Source of the DNA: Actinotalea alkalitolerans
Lineage (GTDB): Bacteria; Actinomycetota; Actinomycetes; Actinomycetales; Cellulomonadaceae
NCBI RefSeq assembly: GCF_023369855.1
Contig: NZ_JAMBPP010000007.1
Coordinates: 1 to 64,000 of the forward strand
Direction of reading: 5' to 3'
DNA length: 64,000 bases
Shown here: in pieces, positions 26,568 to 36,459 of the stretch
Layout of the letters: the number at the start of each line of letters is the position of its first letter
Numbering within the stretch: position 1 is the first letter of the stretch
Made by a program: the position numbers and the translations under genes
Notes under the pieces: model-generated
Databases searched by the model: none
Seen by the model: the letters and a program-made list of their open reading frames with translations, nothing else
What the model was told of the DNA's origin: nothing

Positions 26568-27302
26568 TCAGAGCACACCCGGCAGCAGCCAGGTCACCCC
26601 GAGGGCTGCCGCACCCAGCGTGACCGCAGCGAAGACCATCACCCAGAGGATCCCGGGAACGCGGGTCAGCCGGGCGAGCTGGTCGGCGTCGGAGGTCCGT
26701 GCCTGACCGCGGCTGCGCTGGACCTGCAGCTCGAGGACCGGTCGAGGGGCCGCCAGGAGCAGGAACCAGGTCACCGCGTAGGCCACCGCGGACTGCGTCG
26801 TCGGCCCGGCCCACCACGTGACGGCGAAGACCGCCGTGCCGCACACCAGCACGACCCACAGCCCGAACAGGTTGCGGATCTGCACGAGCATCAGGGCCAG
26901 CAGCACCAGCAGCGCCCACAGCAGCCCCACGGCGTACCCCGCGCCGAGCAGCGCGGCCGCCCCCAGCCCGATGAGGCCAGGGCCCACGTAGCCCGCGAAG
27001 AGCGTCAGCACCATGCCGACGCCTCGCGGCCGTCCACGCGAGACGGTCAGCCCCGAGGTGTCCGAGTGCAGCCGGATGCCGGTCAGCCGCCGACCGGTCA
27101 GCACGGCCGTCACCGCGTGCGCGCCCTCGTGCGCGACGGTCACCACGTGCCGGGCCACCGGCCACAGGCCCGGGAGCAGCACCACGGCCAGCGCCACGGC
27201 TGCGGTCAGCAGCACGGTGCCCGACGGCGGGACCGGTTGGGTCTGCGTGACCGCGGACATCGCCGAGGAGAGCTGGTCCCACACGTCAGTCAGCACGGGC
27301 AC
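26568..27302 (-). CDS. M50-type membrane metalloprotease-like protein
   Basis: 244 residues, GTG start. About six membrane helices; the zinc motif HEGAH (HExxH) lies at the cytoplasmic end of an early helix (VVTVAHEGAHAVTAVLTGR), as in site-2 protease relatives of the M50B type. A conserved LFAGYVGPGLIGLG segment follows. A middle loop after helix five (VLELQVQRSRGQARTSDADQ) is charged. Proteolysis within the membrane is plausible, but no anti-sigma target is adjacent. It lies 25 bases upstream of the stop of the GGDEF-EAL gene, on the same strand. Confidence 0.8.
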   Translation of the reverse strand: MPVLTDVWDQLSSAMSAVTQTQPVPPSGTVLLTAAVALAVVLLPGLWPVARHVVTVAHEGAHAVTAVLTGRRLTGIRLHSDTSGLTVSRGRPRGVGMVLTLFAGYVGPGLIGLGAAALLGAGYAVGLLWALLVLLALMLVQIRNLFGLWVVLVCGTAVFAVTWWAGPTTQSAVAYAVTWFLLLAAPRPVLELQVQRSRGQARTSDADQLARLTRVPGILWVMVFAAVTLGAAALGVTWLLPGVL

Positions 27303-27326
27303 ATCGTCCCAGCCCCAGGGGCATGC

Positions 27327-29351
27327 TCAGGCCGTGGCCCCGAGGTCGTGGTGCGTGCGCGTCCGCCGTCGAGCGGGGTCGTCGACCGCCTCGTGGGCGG
27401 CCACGGCGGGCGAGTACCAGAAGCCCTGGGCCAGGTCCACGCCCAGGGCGAGCAGGCGGGCCGCGGTGTTGCCGTCCTCGACCCCTTCGGCGACCACCTG
27501 CATCCCGAACGAGTGCGCAAGGTCGACCATCGCCTTGATCACCGCCTGCGAGCCGGGGCGGTCGGTGCCCTGGCTCAGGTCGGAGACGAAGAGCCGGTCG
27601 ATCTTGAGCACCCCGACGGGCAGGTCGCGCAGCTGGGCGATCGAGGTGTTGCCGATGCCGAAGTCGTCGATCGCGACCCGCACCCCGATGGCCGCGAGCC
27701 GGCGGAGCACGGGCACCACCCGCGTCGGGTCGCGCACCAGGGCCGTCTCGGTGATCTCGACCTCGAGCCGGCCGGGTGCGACACCGTGCTGGGCGAGCAG
27801 GCGCTGGATCTGCACCACGACGTCGGCCGAGGAGACGCTGAGCGCCGACAGGTTCACCGCGACGGGGGCGGGGTTCACCTCGGTCCACTCACCGAGCTGG
27901 GCGATCGCGGTGCGCAGCGCGAAGGTCGTCAGGTCGTCGATCAGGCCGGACTGCTCGGCCAGCGGGATGAACACCGACGGCTCGACCTCGCCACGGGTCG
28001 GGTGGTGCCAGCGCATGAGCGCCTCGAAGCCGACGGTCGCGCCCGTCATCAGGTCGATCTTCGGCTGGTAGTGCAGGGCGAGCTCGTCGGTGCGGGTCAG
28101 GGCGCGGTGCAGCTCGCCCTGGAGGACCAGCCGGGCGGGGCTCGAGTCGTCGTCGGCCGCGGAGTACACGGCGACGCCCCTGCGGTGGTGCTTGGCGGTG
28201 TACATCGCGACGTCCGCACGTCGCATCAGGGTCGGGGCGTCGTGGGCGTGGTCGGGGATCGTCGCGACGCCGATCGAGGTCGCCACGTGCAGGCTCATCG
28301 CACCCAGCCGGTACGGCTCGGCGAACACCGCACGGGCACGCTGCGCGAGCGCCTCGGCCGCCTCGACCGACTCCACGCCCGGCAGCAGGACCGCGAACTC
28401 GTCGCCGCCGAGCCGCGCCACGACGTCCTGACCGCGGAAGGTCTCGGTGAGACGACGCGCGATCTGGACCAGCAGCTGGTCTCCGTGGTCGTGCCCCAGC
28501 GAGTCGTTGATGTCCTTGAAGCGGTCGATGTCGAGCAGGAGCAGGCCCACGCCCCCACCCCCGGCCTGCGAGGTGCGGACCGACCGGGCGAGGCGGGACA
28601 TCAGCATGCGCCGGTTGGGAAGGCCGGTCAGCGCGTCCTGCATCGCCAGGCGGGCGTTCTCGCGGGCGGTCTGCTGGAGCCGGCGCGAGGCGGACCGGAC
28701 CGTCCGGAACAGCACGACCCAGAGCAGCACCAGGCCCGCGACGACGACCGCGGTGACCCGCGCCAGCGCGCTGCGCTCGGTCGCGAGCGCCTCGGTACGG
28801 TCCAGGACCACCTGGGCGGCGCCGACCGTCCGCCCGGCGTAGGAGACCGGCACGTGGACCTCGAGCGCCGAGATCTGCCCGGGGTCCTGCGCGGCGGGGT
28901 CGGCGCCCGAGGGAGCATGGGTGCGCAGGGTGACGCCGGGGATGCGGTCCTGGGTCGCCCGGGCGAGGCGCTCGGTGTCGACCTGCGCCGGGTCGCCGGC
29001 GCCGGTCGAGTCGAAGACCTGGGTGCCGTCCCTCGCCCAGAGACGGACCGAGACGACCCGCTGGTCGGCGTCGGCCAGGACGGACCGCAGCGCGGTGCGT
29101 TCCGGCAGGGTGAGCTCACCGGTCTCGTACGCGGACTCCGCGACGGTGGCGCGGGTCGCGGTCGCGACGGCCTCGGCGGCCGCCACCGCCTCACGGAGCG
29201 ACTGGCTGCGCAACGCGTACGAGGTGGTGGTGACCAGCGCCGAGCCGACCAGGGCCATCCCGACCAGGCTGATCAGCGCGAAGCGTCGGGTCAGCGAGAG
29301 CGGGCGCCTGGTCGGCGCGGTCCGTTCCCTCGGATCCTCGTGTGGGGGCAT
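27327..29351 (-). CDS. Membrane-anchored GGDEF-EAL protein
   Basis: 674 residues from the ATG at 29351. Two membrane helices (SLVGMALVGSALVTTTSYAL and AVVVAGLVLLWVVLF) bracket an extracytoplasmic sensor of about 150 residues. Then a GGDEF domain with intact ARLGGDEFAVLL and an EAL domain with FEALMRW, EITETAL, AIDDFGIGNTS, VLKIDRLFV and VVAEGVE. Both the cyclase and phosphodiesterase motifs are complete, so the net effect on cyclic-di-GMP cannot be told. The GGDEF I-site RxxD is not obvious. It follows the twin fusion genes on the same strand, 120 bases downstream. Confidence 0.88.
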   Translation of the reverse strand: MPPHEDPRERTAPTRRPLSLTRRFALISLVGMALVGSALVTTTSYALRSQSLREAVAAAEAVATATRATVAESAYETGELTLPERTALRSVLADADQRVVSVRLWARDGTQVFDSTGAGDPAQVDTERLARATQDRIPGVTLRTHAPSGADPAAQDPGQISALEVHVPVSYAGRTVGAAQVVLDRTEALATERSALARVTAVVVAGLVLLWVVLFRTVRSASRRLQQTARENARLAMQDALTGLPNRRMLMSRLARSVRTSQAGGGGVGLLLLDIDRFKDINDSLGHDHGDQLLVQIARRLTETFRGQDVVARLGGDEFAVLLPGVESVEAAEALAQRARAVFAEPYRLGAMSLHVATSIGVATIPDHAHDAPTLMRRADVAMYTAKHHRRGVAVYSAADDDSSPARLVLQGELHRALTRTDELALHYQPKIDLMTGATVGFEALMRWHHPTRGEVEPSVFIPLAEQSGLIDDLTTFALRTAIAQLGEWTEVNPAPVAVNLSALSVSSADVVVQIQRLLAQHGVAPGRLEVEITETALVRDPTRVVPVLRRLAAIGVRVAIDDFGIGNTSIAQLRDLPVGVLKIDRLFVSDLSQGTDRPGSQAVIKAMVDLAHSFGMQVVAEGVEDGNTAARLLALGVDLAQGFWYSPAVAAHEAVDDPARRRTRTHHDLGATA

Positions 29352-29471
29352 CGGCCGTCCCGTCGCTAGCGCTGGACAGGCCCCGGTGGGGGAGCGGGAA
29401 CCTGTCAGGAGTCGGACGCTAGGCGCCGCCCGGGCGTCGGACAAGCGGACGGACCCTCGGGATGCCGAATT

Positions 29472-32400
29472 TCACCCCAATGGGGGGGATCCGGGCGAAC
29501 CAGACACGGCCGGACGGGTGACGGGGTCGAGACGGGTGCCCAGCAGCGCTCCTACGTCCGACCCGGGCAGTGCCCGTGCATACAGCCACCCCTGGGCGTT
29601 CGCGCATCCCATCGCGGACAGCTGGTCGGCCTGGGCGGCCGTCTCGACGCACTCCGCGACCACGTCCAGACCCAGGGTGCGGCCCATCGCGACGATGACC
29701 CGGACCAGCTCGGTCGCCTGCTCGACGTCACCGAGCTCACGGACGAACGAGCCGTCGATCTTCAGGGCGTCGACCGGGAAGGAGCGCAGCGCGTGCAACG
29801 ACGACTGGCCCGTGCCGAAGTCGTCGATGTGCAGACGGACCCCCAGGGCCCGCAGGTCGGCCATCCGACGGCGGGCTGCGGCGGGGTCGGCCATCATCAC
29901 CGACTCGGTGATCTCCACGACCAGGCACCCCGGGTCGACCCGGTGCCGGGCGAGCGCGTTCGTGACGGTGGGGATCATCGCCTCGGACCAGAACTCGCGG
30001 TGCGAGACGTTGACCGAGACGGTGAGCGGTCCGTCGTAGTCGAGCTGCCACGTGGCGATCTGCCGGCAGACCTCGTCGACGAGCCACTGCCCCATCGAGA
30101 CGACGGCGTCGTTCTCCTCGAGCACGGACAGGAACTCCCCGGGCAGCAGCAGACCTCGCTCGGGGTGCTGCCACCGCACGAGGGCCTCGAGCTGCCGCAG
30201 GCACTCACCGGCCAGCGAGACGATCGGCTGGTAGTGCACGACGAACTGGTGCTGGGCGAGCGCGGCGCGCAGCTCGCCGCGGGCCCGGAGCCGCCCGGTC
30301 GCTCGCGCGTGCATCTCGGGGTCGAAGACCGACGCCGAGCCGCGGTCGGAGCCCTTGGCGTGGTACATCGCGATGTCGGCGTCGCGCAGCACGTCCTCGG
30401 GGTCGTCGTAGCCGGTGAGCGAGGTGGTGATCCCCACGCTCGCGGTGACCGAGACCTCGTGCTCGCCCAGGGTGATCGGGGCGGCGACGGCGGCCTGGAT
30501 GCGATCCACGACGTCCAGCACGCTGTCGGGCCGCAGGCCGAACAGCAGGACCGCGAACTCGTCCCCGCCGAAGCGCGCCGCGGTGTCGACCGCCCGAAGG
30601 TCCGCCCGCAGCCGGTCTCCCACGGTCTGCAGCAGCTGGTCGCCCATCAGGTGCCCGAGCGAGTCGTTGACGAGCTTGAAGCCGTCGAGGTCCATGAAGA
30701 CCACGGCGTACTGGGCCCGGGGGTCCCGTTGTGCCTGCTGGACCGCCCAGGTGAGCCGCTCCAGGAAGAACCGCCGGTTGGGCAGCCCCGTGACGGTGTC
30801 GTACAGCGCGCCCCGGCGCAGCTGCTCCTCGAGCTCCTTGCGCGGGTTGACGTCGGACAACGAGCCCACGAGCCGTTCGACCGGGCCCGCCCCGGGGGCC
30901 ACGCCCATGCCCCGCAGCTGCACCCACCGTTCGGTCCCGTCGGGTCGCCTGACCCGGTACTCCACCTCGACCGGCTCGTCGTGCCGGGTGGTCGCGGCGA
31001 CCATGGCACCCTGCATCGCGGCGAGGTCGTCGGGGTGGATCACCTCCATCCACCGGTCGAGGCTCACCATGGTCCCCTCGGGCTGCCCCAGGATGTCGCT
31101 GCACCGCTGCGAGAGGTAGAACGTCCCGGTGGCCAGATCCCACTCCCACAGGCCGTCGTTCGTGGCCCGCGCCGCGTAGGCGTACCGCTCCTCGCTGGCC
31201 CGGACGGCCCGTTCGAGGGCCTCGCCCTCGAAGGCCGAGCAGAGCAGCGCCGCCCAGTGGTGGTAGGTGTCCCGTGAGGACGTCGTGTCGATGTCCCCCA
31301 CCAGGGCGAGGAGCCCCCAGTCGGCTCCCCGGTTGCGGACCGGCACCACGAAGCAGGCCTCGCGGTCGTGGGGGTCGGCCAGGTCGATCAGGTCCCGGGG
31401 CGGGAACTCCTCGACCCGCGTCGTCGGGTCGGTCCGGCGATGCACCGTCCCGGTCGTGTCGTAGGTCCCCACGACGCGCAGCAGACCGTCCTCCGGTGGT
31501 CCCTCCCACATCGCGAGCACCCCTGCGCGCACGTGGGTCGAGCCCAGCCAGGCGAGGTTGCGGGGGTCGAGCGCGGAGGGGTCCAGCAGGCTCGAGGCGA
31601 CCTCGAACTGCTCGGTGAGCGACCTCTCCTGCGCCTGCGAGCGGCGCAGGTAGGCGCCCGACTGGAGCTGCCACAGCGCTGCGGAGATCCGTGCCGCGTT
31701 CGGCGTGACGGTCTCGGCGGCCTCGTGGCCCACCGCCCGCTGGACGTACTCGGTGATCGAGTTCGCCACCCGGTGCAGCGCGTCGGGTCGCCGTCCGAGC
31801 CGGTTCAGGGTGTCCAGGAGCCCGCGCAGCGCGTCGGTCGAGAGACGGTCAGCGGTGCCCAGCAGCCTGTCCACCTCCATGACGGCCTCGGGGATGCCGT
31901 CACCCGCGAAAGGGTCTACGTCGCTGCCGCCCGAGTGGAGCGAGCTGCGCAGCAGGTCCCCGAGCTCGGACCGCAGCACGGCCAGGGGGACGTCGATGCC
32001 ACGGACGGCGACGTCGGGGGACCCCAGCAGGTCGGTGGTGCATCCGCACGAGCCGCGTGCCGCGACCACGACCGCTGGTGGGGTGTGGGGCCGGGGTGCC
32101 ACCTTCTCCCCGCGCACCCGGGCGATCAGGAGGCGCGCGGCGAGACCACCCACCTCGTCGAACCGCTGGCTCACGCTCGACAACGACGGGGAGGAGAACC
32201 CGCTCGCCTCGATGTTGTCGAAGCCGACGACGGCGAGGTCCTGCGGGATGCGTCTCCCGGCGGCGCGCAGCACCTCCATCAGTCCCAGGGCGTTGCGATC
32301 GGTGGCCACCATGAGGGCGGTCGGCGGGTCGGGGTCGGCCAGCACCGTGCGGGCCGCCGCAGCCCCGCCGGGCTCGGCGTTGTCCGGGGTCCGGTAGTGC

Positions 32401-32876
32401 AGGTGGTCACCGTGCTCGAGACCGTGCTCGAGGAGCGCTTCGCAGTAGGCGGCGTACCGCTCCTGCATGTCGGTCTGGACGAGGTTCCCGACGAAGCCGA
32501 TGCGGGTGTGGCCGTGGGCGATGAGGTGCTCGACCGCGGCGTAGGCGCCGCCGTGGTTGTTCGGCAGGGCCAGGGGCTCGTCGATGCCCTCGACGCGGGT
32601 GCTCGCGAGCACCACGGGGATCCCCGACCCCCGGAGCCGGTCGAGGAACGGTGCTGCGGCAGCCAGCGAGACGGCGATCGCCCCGTCGACCTGGTCCCAG
32701 GCGACCGGGAGGTCGAAGCGCGGGGTCTGCACGACGGCGTCCGCCACGTCGCCCGGGTCGAGGGTCTGGATCACGACCAGGCGCCCACCCGCGGCGGCGA
32801 CCTCGCTGGAGATCCCGGCGAGAAGCTCCCCGAAGTAGAAGCCGCTCGTGCTGCGCGCGAAGGCCAGCACGGTCAT
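29472..32876 (-). CDS. LacI-type sensor domain fused to PAS-GGDEF-EAL (paralogue A)
   Basis: 1134 residues. ATG overlaps the stop of paralogue B (ATGA). Residues 1-300 form a sugar-repressor-like periplasmic-binding domain without the HTH (SGFYFGELLAGISSEVAAAG, HGHTRIGFVGN, LMVATDRNALGLMEVL, VVGFDNIEASGFSSP), ending at a conserved SCGCT. About 250 helical and GAF-like residues follow, then PAS (590-710), GGDEF (FGGDEFAVLLFG) and EAL (QLEALVRW, EITESVM, HIDDFGTGQSS, LKIDGSF, VVAECVE). No signal peptide, so the ligand is probably cytoplasmic. It couples a small-molecule signal to cyclic-di-GMP. Confidence 0.87.
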   Translation of the reverse strand: MTVLAFARSTSGFYFGELLAGISSEVAAAGGRLVVIQTLDPGDVADAVVQTPRFDLPVAWDQVDGAIAVSLAAAAPFLDRLRGSGIPVVLASTRVEGIDEPLALPNNHGGAYAAVEHLIAHGHTRIGFVGNLVQTDMQERYAAYCEALLEHGLEHGDHLHYRTPDNAEPGGAAAARTVLADPDPPTALMVATDRNALGLMEVLRAAGRRIPQDLAVVGFDNIEASGFSSPSLSSVSQRFDEVGGLAARLLIARVRGEKVAPRPHTPPAVVVAARGSCGCTTDLLGSPDVAVRGIDVPLAVLRSELGDLLRSSLHSGGSDVDPFAGDGIPEAVMEVDRLLGTADRLSTDALRGLLDTLNRLGRRPDALHRVANSITEYVQRAVGHEAAETVTPNAARISAALWQLQSGAYLRRSQAQERSLTEQFEVASSLLDPSALDPRNLAWLGSTHVRAGVLAMWEGPPEDGLLRVVGTYDTTGTVHRRTDPTTRVEEFPPRDLIDLADPHDREACFVVPVRNRGADWGLLALVGDIDTTSSRDTYHHWAALLCSAFEGEALERAVRASEERYAYAARATNDGLWEWDLATGTFYLSQRCSDILGQPEGTMVSLDRWMEVIHPDDLAAMQGAMVAATTRHDEPVEVEYRVRRPDGTERWVQLRGMGVAPGAGPVERLVGSLSDVNPRKELEEQLRRGALYDTVTGLPNRRFFLERLTWAVQQAQRDPRAQYAVVFMDLDGFKLVNDSLGHLMGDQLLQTVGDRLRADLRAVDTAARFGGDEFAVLLFGLRPDSVLDVVDRIQAAVAAPITLGEHEVSVTASVGITTSLTGYDDPEDVLRDADIAMYHAKGSDRGSASVFDPEMHARATGRLRARGELRAALAQHQFVVHYQPIVSLAGECLRQLEALVRWQHPERGLLLPGEFLSVLEENDAVVSMGQWLVDEVCRQIATWQLDYDGPLTVSVNVSHREFWSEAMIPTVTNALARHRVDPGCLVVEITESVMMADPAAARRRMADLRALGVRLHIDDFGTGQSSLHALRSFPVDALKIDGSFVRELGDVEQATELVRVIVAMGRTLGLDVVAECVETAAQADQLSAMGCANAQGWLYARALPGSDVGALLGTRLDPVTRPAVSGSPGSPPLG

Positions 32877-35800
32877 CGGGTGCGGCACAGGGTCCCCTCG
32901 GAGGGTCGGGTCGCGGCGGTGAGGTCGTCGCCGAGCAGACGCCCGGCCTCCACGCCCGGCACAGCCCGTGCGTAGAGCCAGCCCTGGACGGTGGTGCAGC
33001 CCATCGCGCCGAGCTGCTCGGCCTGCGCCGTGGTCTCGACGCACTCGGCGATCACCTCGAGGCCCAGCACCCGACCCATGTACAGGATGATCCTGACCAG
33101 CTCGGCGGTCTGCTCGCTCGCATCGAGCTCACGGATGAACGAGCCGTCGATCTTGAGAGCGTCCACCGGGAGGGTCCGCAGGGCGGCGAGCGAGGACTGG
33201 CCGGTGCCGAAGTCGTCGATGTGCAGCCGTAGACCCGCGGTCTGCAGCCGTGACATGACCTCACGGGCCAGGGTCGTGTCGGACATCACCACCGACTCGG
33301 TGATCTCCAGGACGAGGCACTGCGCAGGGACCTCGTGCCGCTCGAGCGCCCCGGTCAGGGTGCGCAGCAGGTCGGCCGACCAGAACTCACGGTGGGACAG
33401 GTTGACCGAGACCACGACCTCCCCGGTGTACCCGCGGCGCCACTCGGCGATCTGCCGGCACACCTCGTCGATCGCCCAGCGACCGAGCGACACGATGGTC
33501 GACTCGTCCTCCATCGCGGCCAGGAACTGCCCCGGGAGCAGCAGCCCCCGCTCGGGGTGCTGCCAGCGCACGAGGGCCTCGAAGTGGGCGACCGCCGATC
33601 CGTCCAGCGCGACGATCGGCTGGTAGTGCATGACGAACTGGTGGTCGGCCAGGGCCGCACGCAGCTCGCCCCTGGTCCGCAGCCGGCTCGTGGCGCGGGC
33701 GTGCATCTGCGGGTCGAAGACGCACGCCGTCCCGCGTTCGGTGCCCTTGGCCTCGTACATCGCGATGTCGGCGTCGCGCAGCACGTCCTCGGCGTCGGTG
33801 TAGACGTTCTCGCAGGTCGCGATGCCGATGCTCGCGGTCACCGAGACCTCGTGCTCGCCCAGCGTGATCGGGGCCGCGATGCCCTCCTGGATCCGCTGCG
33901 CGATGACGAGCAGCTCCTCGGGGAGCGGGTCGGCGAGCAGCACGGCGAACTCGTCACCCCCGATGCGTGCGGCGGTGTCGGAGGACCGCAGGTCGCGGCG
34001 CAGCCGACCGGCGACCACGGTGAGCAGCTCGTCCCCGCGCAGGTGGCCCAGCGAGTCGTTGACGAGCTTGAAGCCGTCGAGGTCCAGGAACACCACGGCG
34101 TACTGCGAGCCGCGTCGTCGCCGCGACCGGTCCAGGGCCAGCCGGAGGTGGTCCAGGAAGAGCCGGCGGTTGGGCAGCCCGGTGAGCTCGTCGTAGAGGG
34201 CGCCGTGACGTAGCTGCTCCTCGAGCTCCTTGCGTGGTCCGATGTCGGAGACCGAGCCGACCAGCCGGGTGACCGGGCTGCCCACGGGTCCGTCGCCGAG
34301 GCAGCGCATGAGGACCCAGTGGTACCTGCCGTCGGCGTGGCGCAACCGGTGCTCGACCTCGAACGGCTCGCTCCGCAGGGACATCGCCCCGGCGAGGGTG
34401 TCCCGCAGCGCGGTGACGTCCTGCGGGTGTGCGAGGTCCGTCCAGGAGTCCATGGTGATCTGCTCGGCACCGGTCCCCAGGATGTCGCGGCAACGCTGGG
34501 TCAGGGTCAGCCGCTCGCTGCGCAGGTCGAGGTCCCACAGCCCGTCGTTGGCCGCCCGGGCGGCCAGTGCGTAGCGCTCCTCGCTCGCGTGCACGGCCCG
34601 CTGGAGGTCCTGCTGCTCGAGCGCCGAGGCGAGGAGGGTCGCCCAGTGGTGGTAGGTCTCGCGCGCCGAGGCCGTCTCGATCGTCGCGACGACCGCCAGC
34701 ACTCCCCAGTCCCGCTCCCTGGTGCGGACCGGGACCACGAAGCAGAGCTCGCGGCGTGCGGGGTCGGCCGAGCGGACCAGCGCGGCGGGAGGGAAGGCCT
34801 GAGCCGTCGTGGTCGTTCCGACCAGGCCGTCCAGGAGGTGCTCGGGATCCCAGGTGCCCGCCACGACCAGCTCGTCGGTCGCCGGCGCATCCCCCTGGAC
34901 GCGCTCGGACCACAGGGCCAGGGCCCCCGCGGCGACGTGGGTCCCGGCGAGCCAGGCGAGGGTGCAAGGGGTCCCGCTCGCGGGGTCGAGCAGGCCGGAG
35001 TCGACCGAGTACTGCTCGTCGAGCTTGGTCTCGAAGATCATCGACTGATGCAGCAGGGCCGCCACCTGGACGTCCCGCAGGAGCGAGCCCAGGACGTGGG
35101 CGACGTGGTCCGGCCCGGCTGCACGGATGTGCTCGGCGAGGACGCGGGTGACCTGCCGCAGCACGTCCGCGCTCGGCGTGACGGCGCGCACCGCCGCCGC
35201 GAGCTCGATCTGGTCGGCCGTCGAGGGCGCGCCGTCGTGCGTCAGCCGGGTGACCCGGTCGAGCAGGGCGTCCACCTGGGTCCGGACGGCGACGTCCTCC
35301 CGGACCCGGCCGGTCAGCAGCGCCCGGTGGAGCTGGGCGACCGTCTCGGCGCGCAGGTCCGCCTGGCCGTCGGAGGGCAGGGCGGAGGTGCAGCCGCACG
35401 AGGCGCGCACCACGAGCCGCGCCGTGGCGTGGTGCGGCACGGGTGCCACCTCTGCCCCGGTGACCTGTGCCAGGACGAGCCGGGCCGCGAGCGCGCCGAC
35501 CTCGTCGAACGGCTGGTCCACGGTCGTCAGCGGTGGGGAGGCGAAGCCCGCAGCCTCGGTGTTGTCGAACGCGACCACGGCGAGGTCGTGCGGCACCCGG
35601 ACCCCACCGGCGCGAACGGTCTCGAGCAGCCCCAGGGCGTTGCGGTCCGTCGCGACCATGAGCGCGGTGGGCCGGGACGACGCGAGGTAGGCCGTGCCGG
35701 CGCGCACCCCGCCGGGCTCGCCGTTGTCACCGGCCTCGAACGTCAGCGCGGGGTCGACCTCGAGGCCGTGCGCGGCCAGCGCCTGCCGGTAGGCGTCGTA

Positions 35801-36262
35801 GCGGTCCTGGATGTCCTGCTGCACGAAGTTCCCCACGAAGCCGATCCGGGTGTGCCCGTGCGCGACGAGGTGGTCCACAGCCGCTGTCGTCCCGCCGTGG
35901 TTGTCGGGCAGCGCGGTCGGTGCGGTCAGCCCGTCCAGCAGGTTGCTCGCGACGGCGACGGGGCGTCCGGACGCCTGCAGGTCGGCCAGGTAGTCGCTGC
36001 GCACCGCGGAGGTGATGCAGACCGCGCCGCGGCTCTGGTCGCGGGCCAGCGGTGTGCGGAAGTCGGGTGCCCGGCCCTGCTGGTCGCTCTGGACCCCGGG
36101 CTCGAGGGTCTGCACGACGACGGCGTGGCCCCCGGCAGCGGCCACCTCGCGGGCGATCCCGCTGAGCACCGCCCCGAAGTAGTACCCGCCGGTGCTGGGC
36201 GTCAGGATGAGCAGGGTGTGCGAGGAGTCGGCCTCGTCCCGGCGCCCGGGCCCGTCGTCCAT
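32873..36262 (-). CDS. LacI-type sensor domain fused to PAS-GGDEF-EAL (paralogue B)
   Basis: 1129 residues from the ATG at 36262, preceded by GAGAGGGCGAC. An in-frame ATG at 36304 is possible but less well placed. Same architecture and order as paralogue A and clearly related along the whole length: binding domain (TGGYYFGAVLSGIAREVAAA, ATDRNALGLLETV, VVAFDNTEAAGFASP, ASCGCT), GAF-like and helical middle, PAS, GGDEF (RIGGDEFAVLLAD) and EAL (HFEALVRW, EITESVV, HIDDFGTGQSS, VIAECVE). The pair looks like a tandem duplication that diverged most in the sensor pocket. The promoter region contains three 34-bp tandem repeats. Confidence 0.87.
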   Translation of the reverse strand: MDDGPGRRDEADSSHTLLILTPSTGGYYFGAVLSGIAREVAAAGGHAVVVQTLEPGVQSDQQGRAPDFRTPLARDQSRGAVCITSAVRSDYLADLQASGRPVAVASNLLDGLTAPTALPDNHGGTTAAVDHLVAHGHTRIGFVGNFVQQDIQDRYDAYRQALAAHGLEVDPALTFEAGDNGEPGGVRAGTAYLASSRPTALMVATDRNALGLLETVRAGGVRVPHDLAVVAFDNTEAAGFASPPLTTVDQPFDEVGALAARLVLAQVTGAEVAPVPHHATARLVVRASCGCTSALPSDGQADLRAETVAQLHRALLTGRVREDVAVRTQVDALLDRVTRLTHDGAPSTADQIELAAAVRAVTPSADVLRQVTRVLAEHIRAAGPDHVAHVLGSLLRDVQVAALLHQSMIFETKLDEQYSVDSGLLDPASGTPCTLAWLAGTHVAAGALALWSERVQGDAPATDELVVAGTWDPEHLLDGLVGTTTTAQAFPPAALVRSADPARRELCFVVPVRTRERDWGVLAVVATIETASARETYHHWATLLASALEQQDLQRAVHASEERYALAARAANDGLWDLDLRSERLTLTQRCRDILGTGAEQITMDSWTDLAHPQDVTALRDTLAGAMSLRSEPFEVEHRLRHADGRYHWVLMRCLGDGPVGSPVTRLVGSVSDIGPRKELEEQLRHGALYDELTGLPNRRLFLDHLRLALDRSRRRRGSQYAVVFLDLDGFKLVNDSLGHLRGDELLTVVAGRLRRDLRSSDTAARIGGDEFAVLLADPLPEELLVIAQRIQEGIAAPITLGEHEVSVTASIGIATCENVYTDAEDVLRDADIAMYEAKGTERGTACVFDPQMHARATSRLRTRGELRAALADHQFVMHYQPIVALDGSAVAHFEALVRWQHPERGLLLPGQFLAAMEDESTIVSLGRWAIDEVCRQIAEWRRGYTGEVVVSVNLSHREFWSADLLRTLTGALERHEVPAQCLVLEITESVVMSDTTLAREVMSRLQTAGLRLHIDDFGTGQSSLAALRTLPVDALKIDGSFIRELDASEQTAELVRIILYMGRVLGLEVIAECVETTAQAEQLGAMGCTTVQGWLYARAVPGVEAGRLLGDDLTAATRPSEGTLCRTR

Positions 36263-36357
36263 GTCGCCCTCTCGGCTCGTGGCGGTCTGCGGTGACCGCC
36301 TCAACTGCCCATCGGCAGGTCACGCCCGGTCCTGAGGGAAGGCACCCCACGGACCTC

Positions 36358-36459
36358 GACGAGGCGGTCGGGATCCTCGCCGGACGCAGGGGACGAGGCG
36401 GTCGGGATCCTCGCCGGACGCAGGGGACGAGGCGGTCGGGATCCTCGCCGGACGCAGGG
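36358..36459. repeat. Three perfect 34-bp tandem repeats
   Basis: Copies at 36358-36391, 36392-36425 and 36426-36459 are identical, each running from GACGAGGCGG through a central GGATCC to GACGCAGGG, with no spacer. The array lies in the divergent gap between paralogue B (start 36262) and the DEAD-box helicase (start 36597). The unit is not a multiple of three, so no repeated peptide is encoded. Copy number probably varies by slippage. A regulatory role is possible but inferred. Confidence 0.95.

Noticed and set aside
36358-36459. 34-bp repeats as a CRISPR array
   Set aside because: The copies abut without spacers and no cas gene is present, so they are simple tandem repeats.
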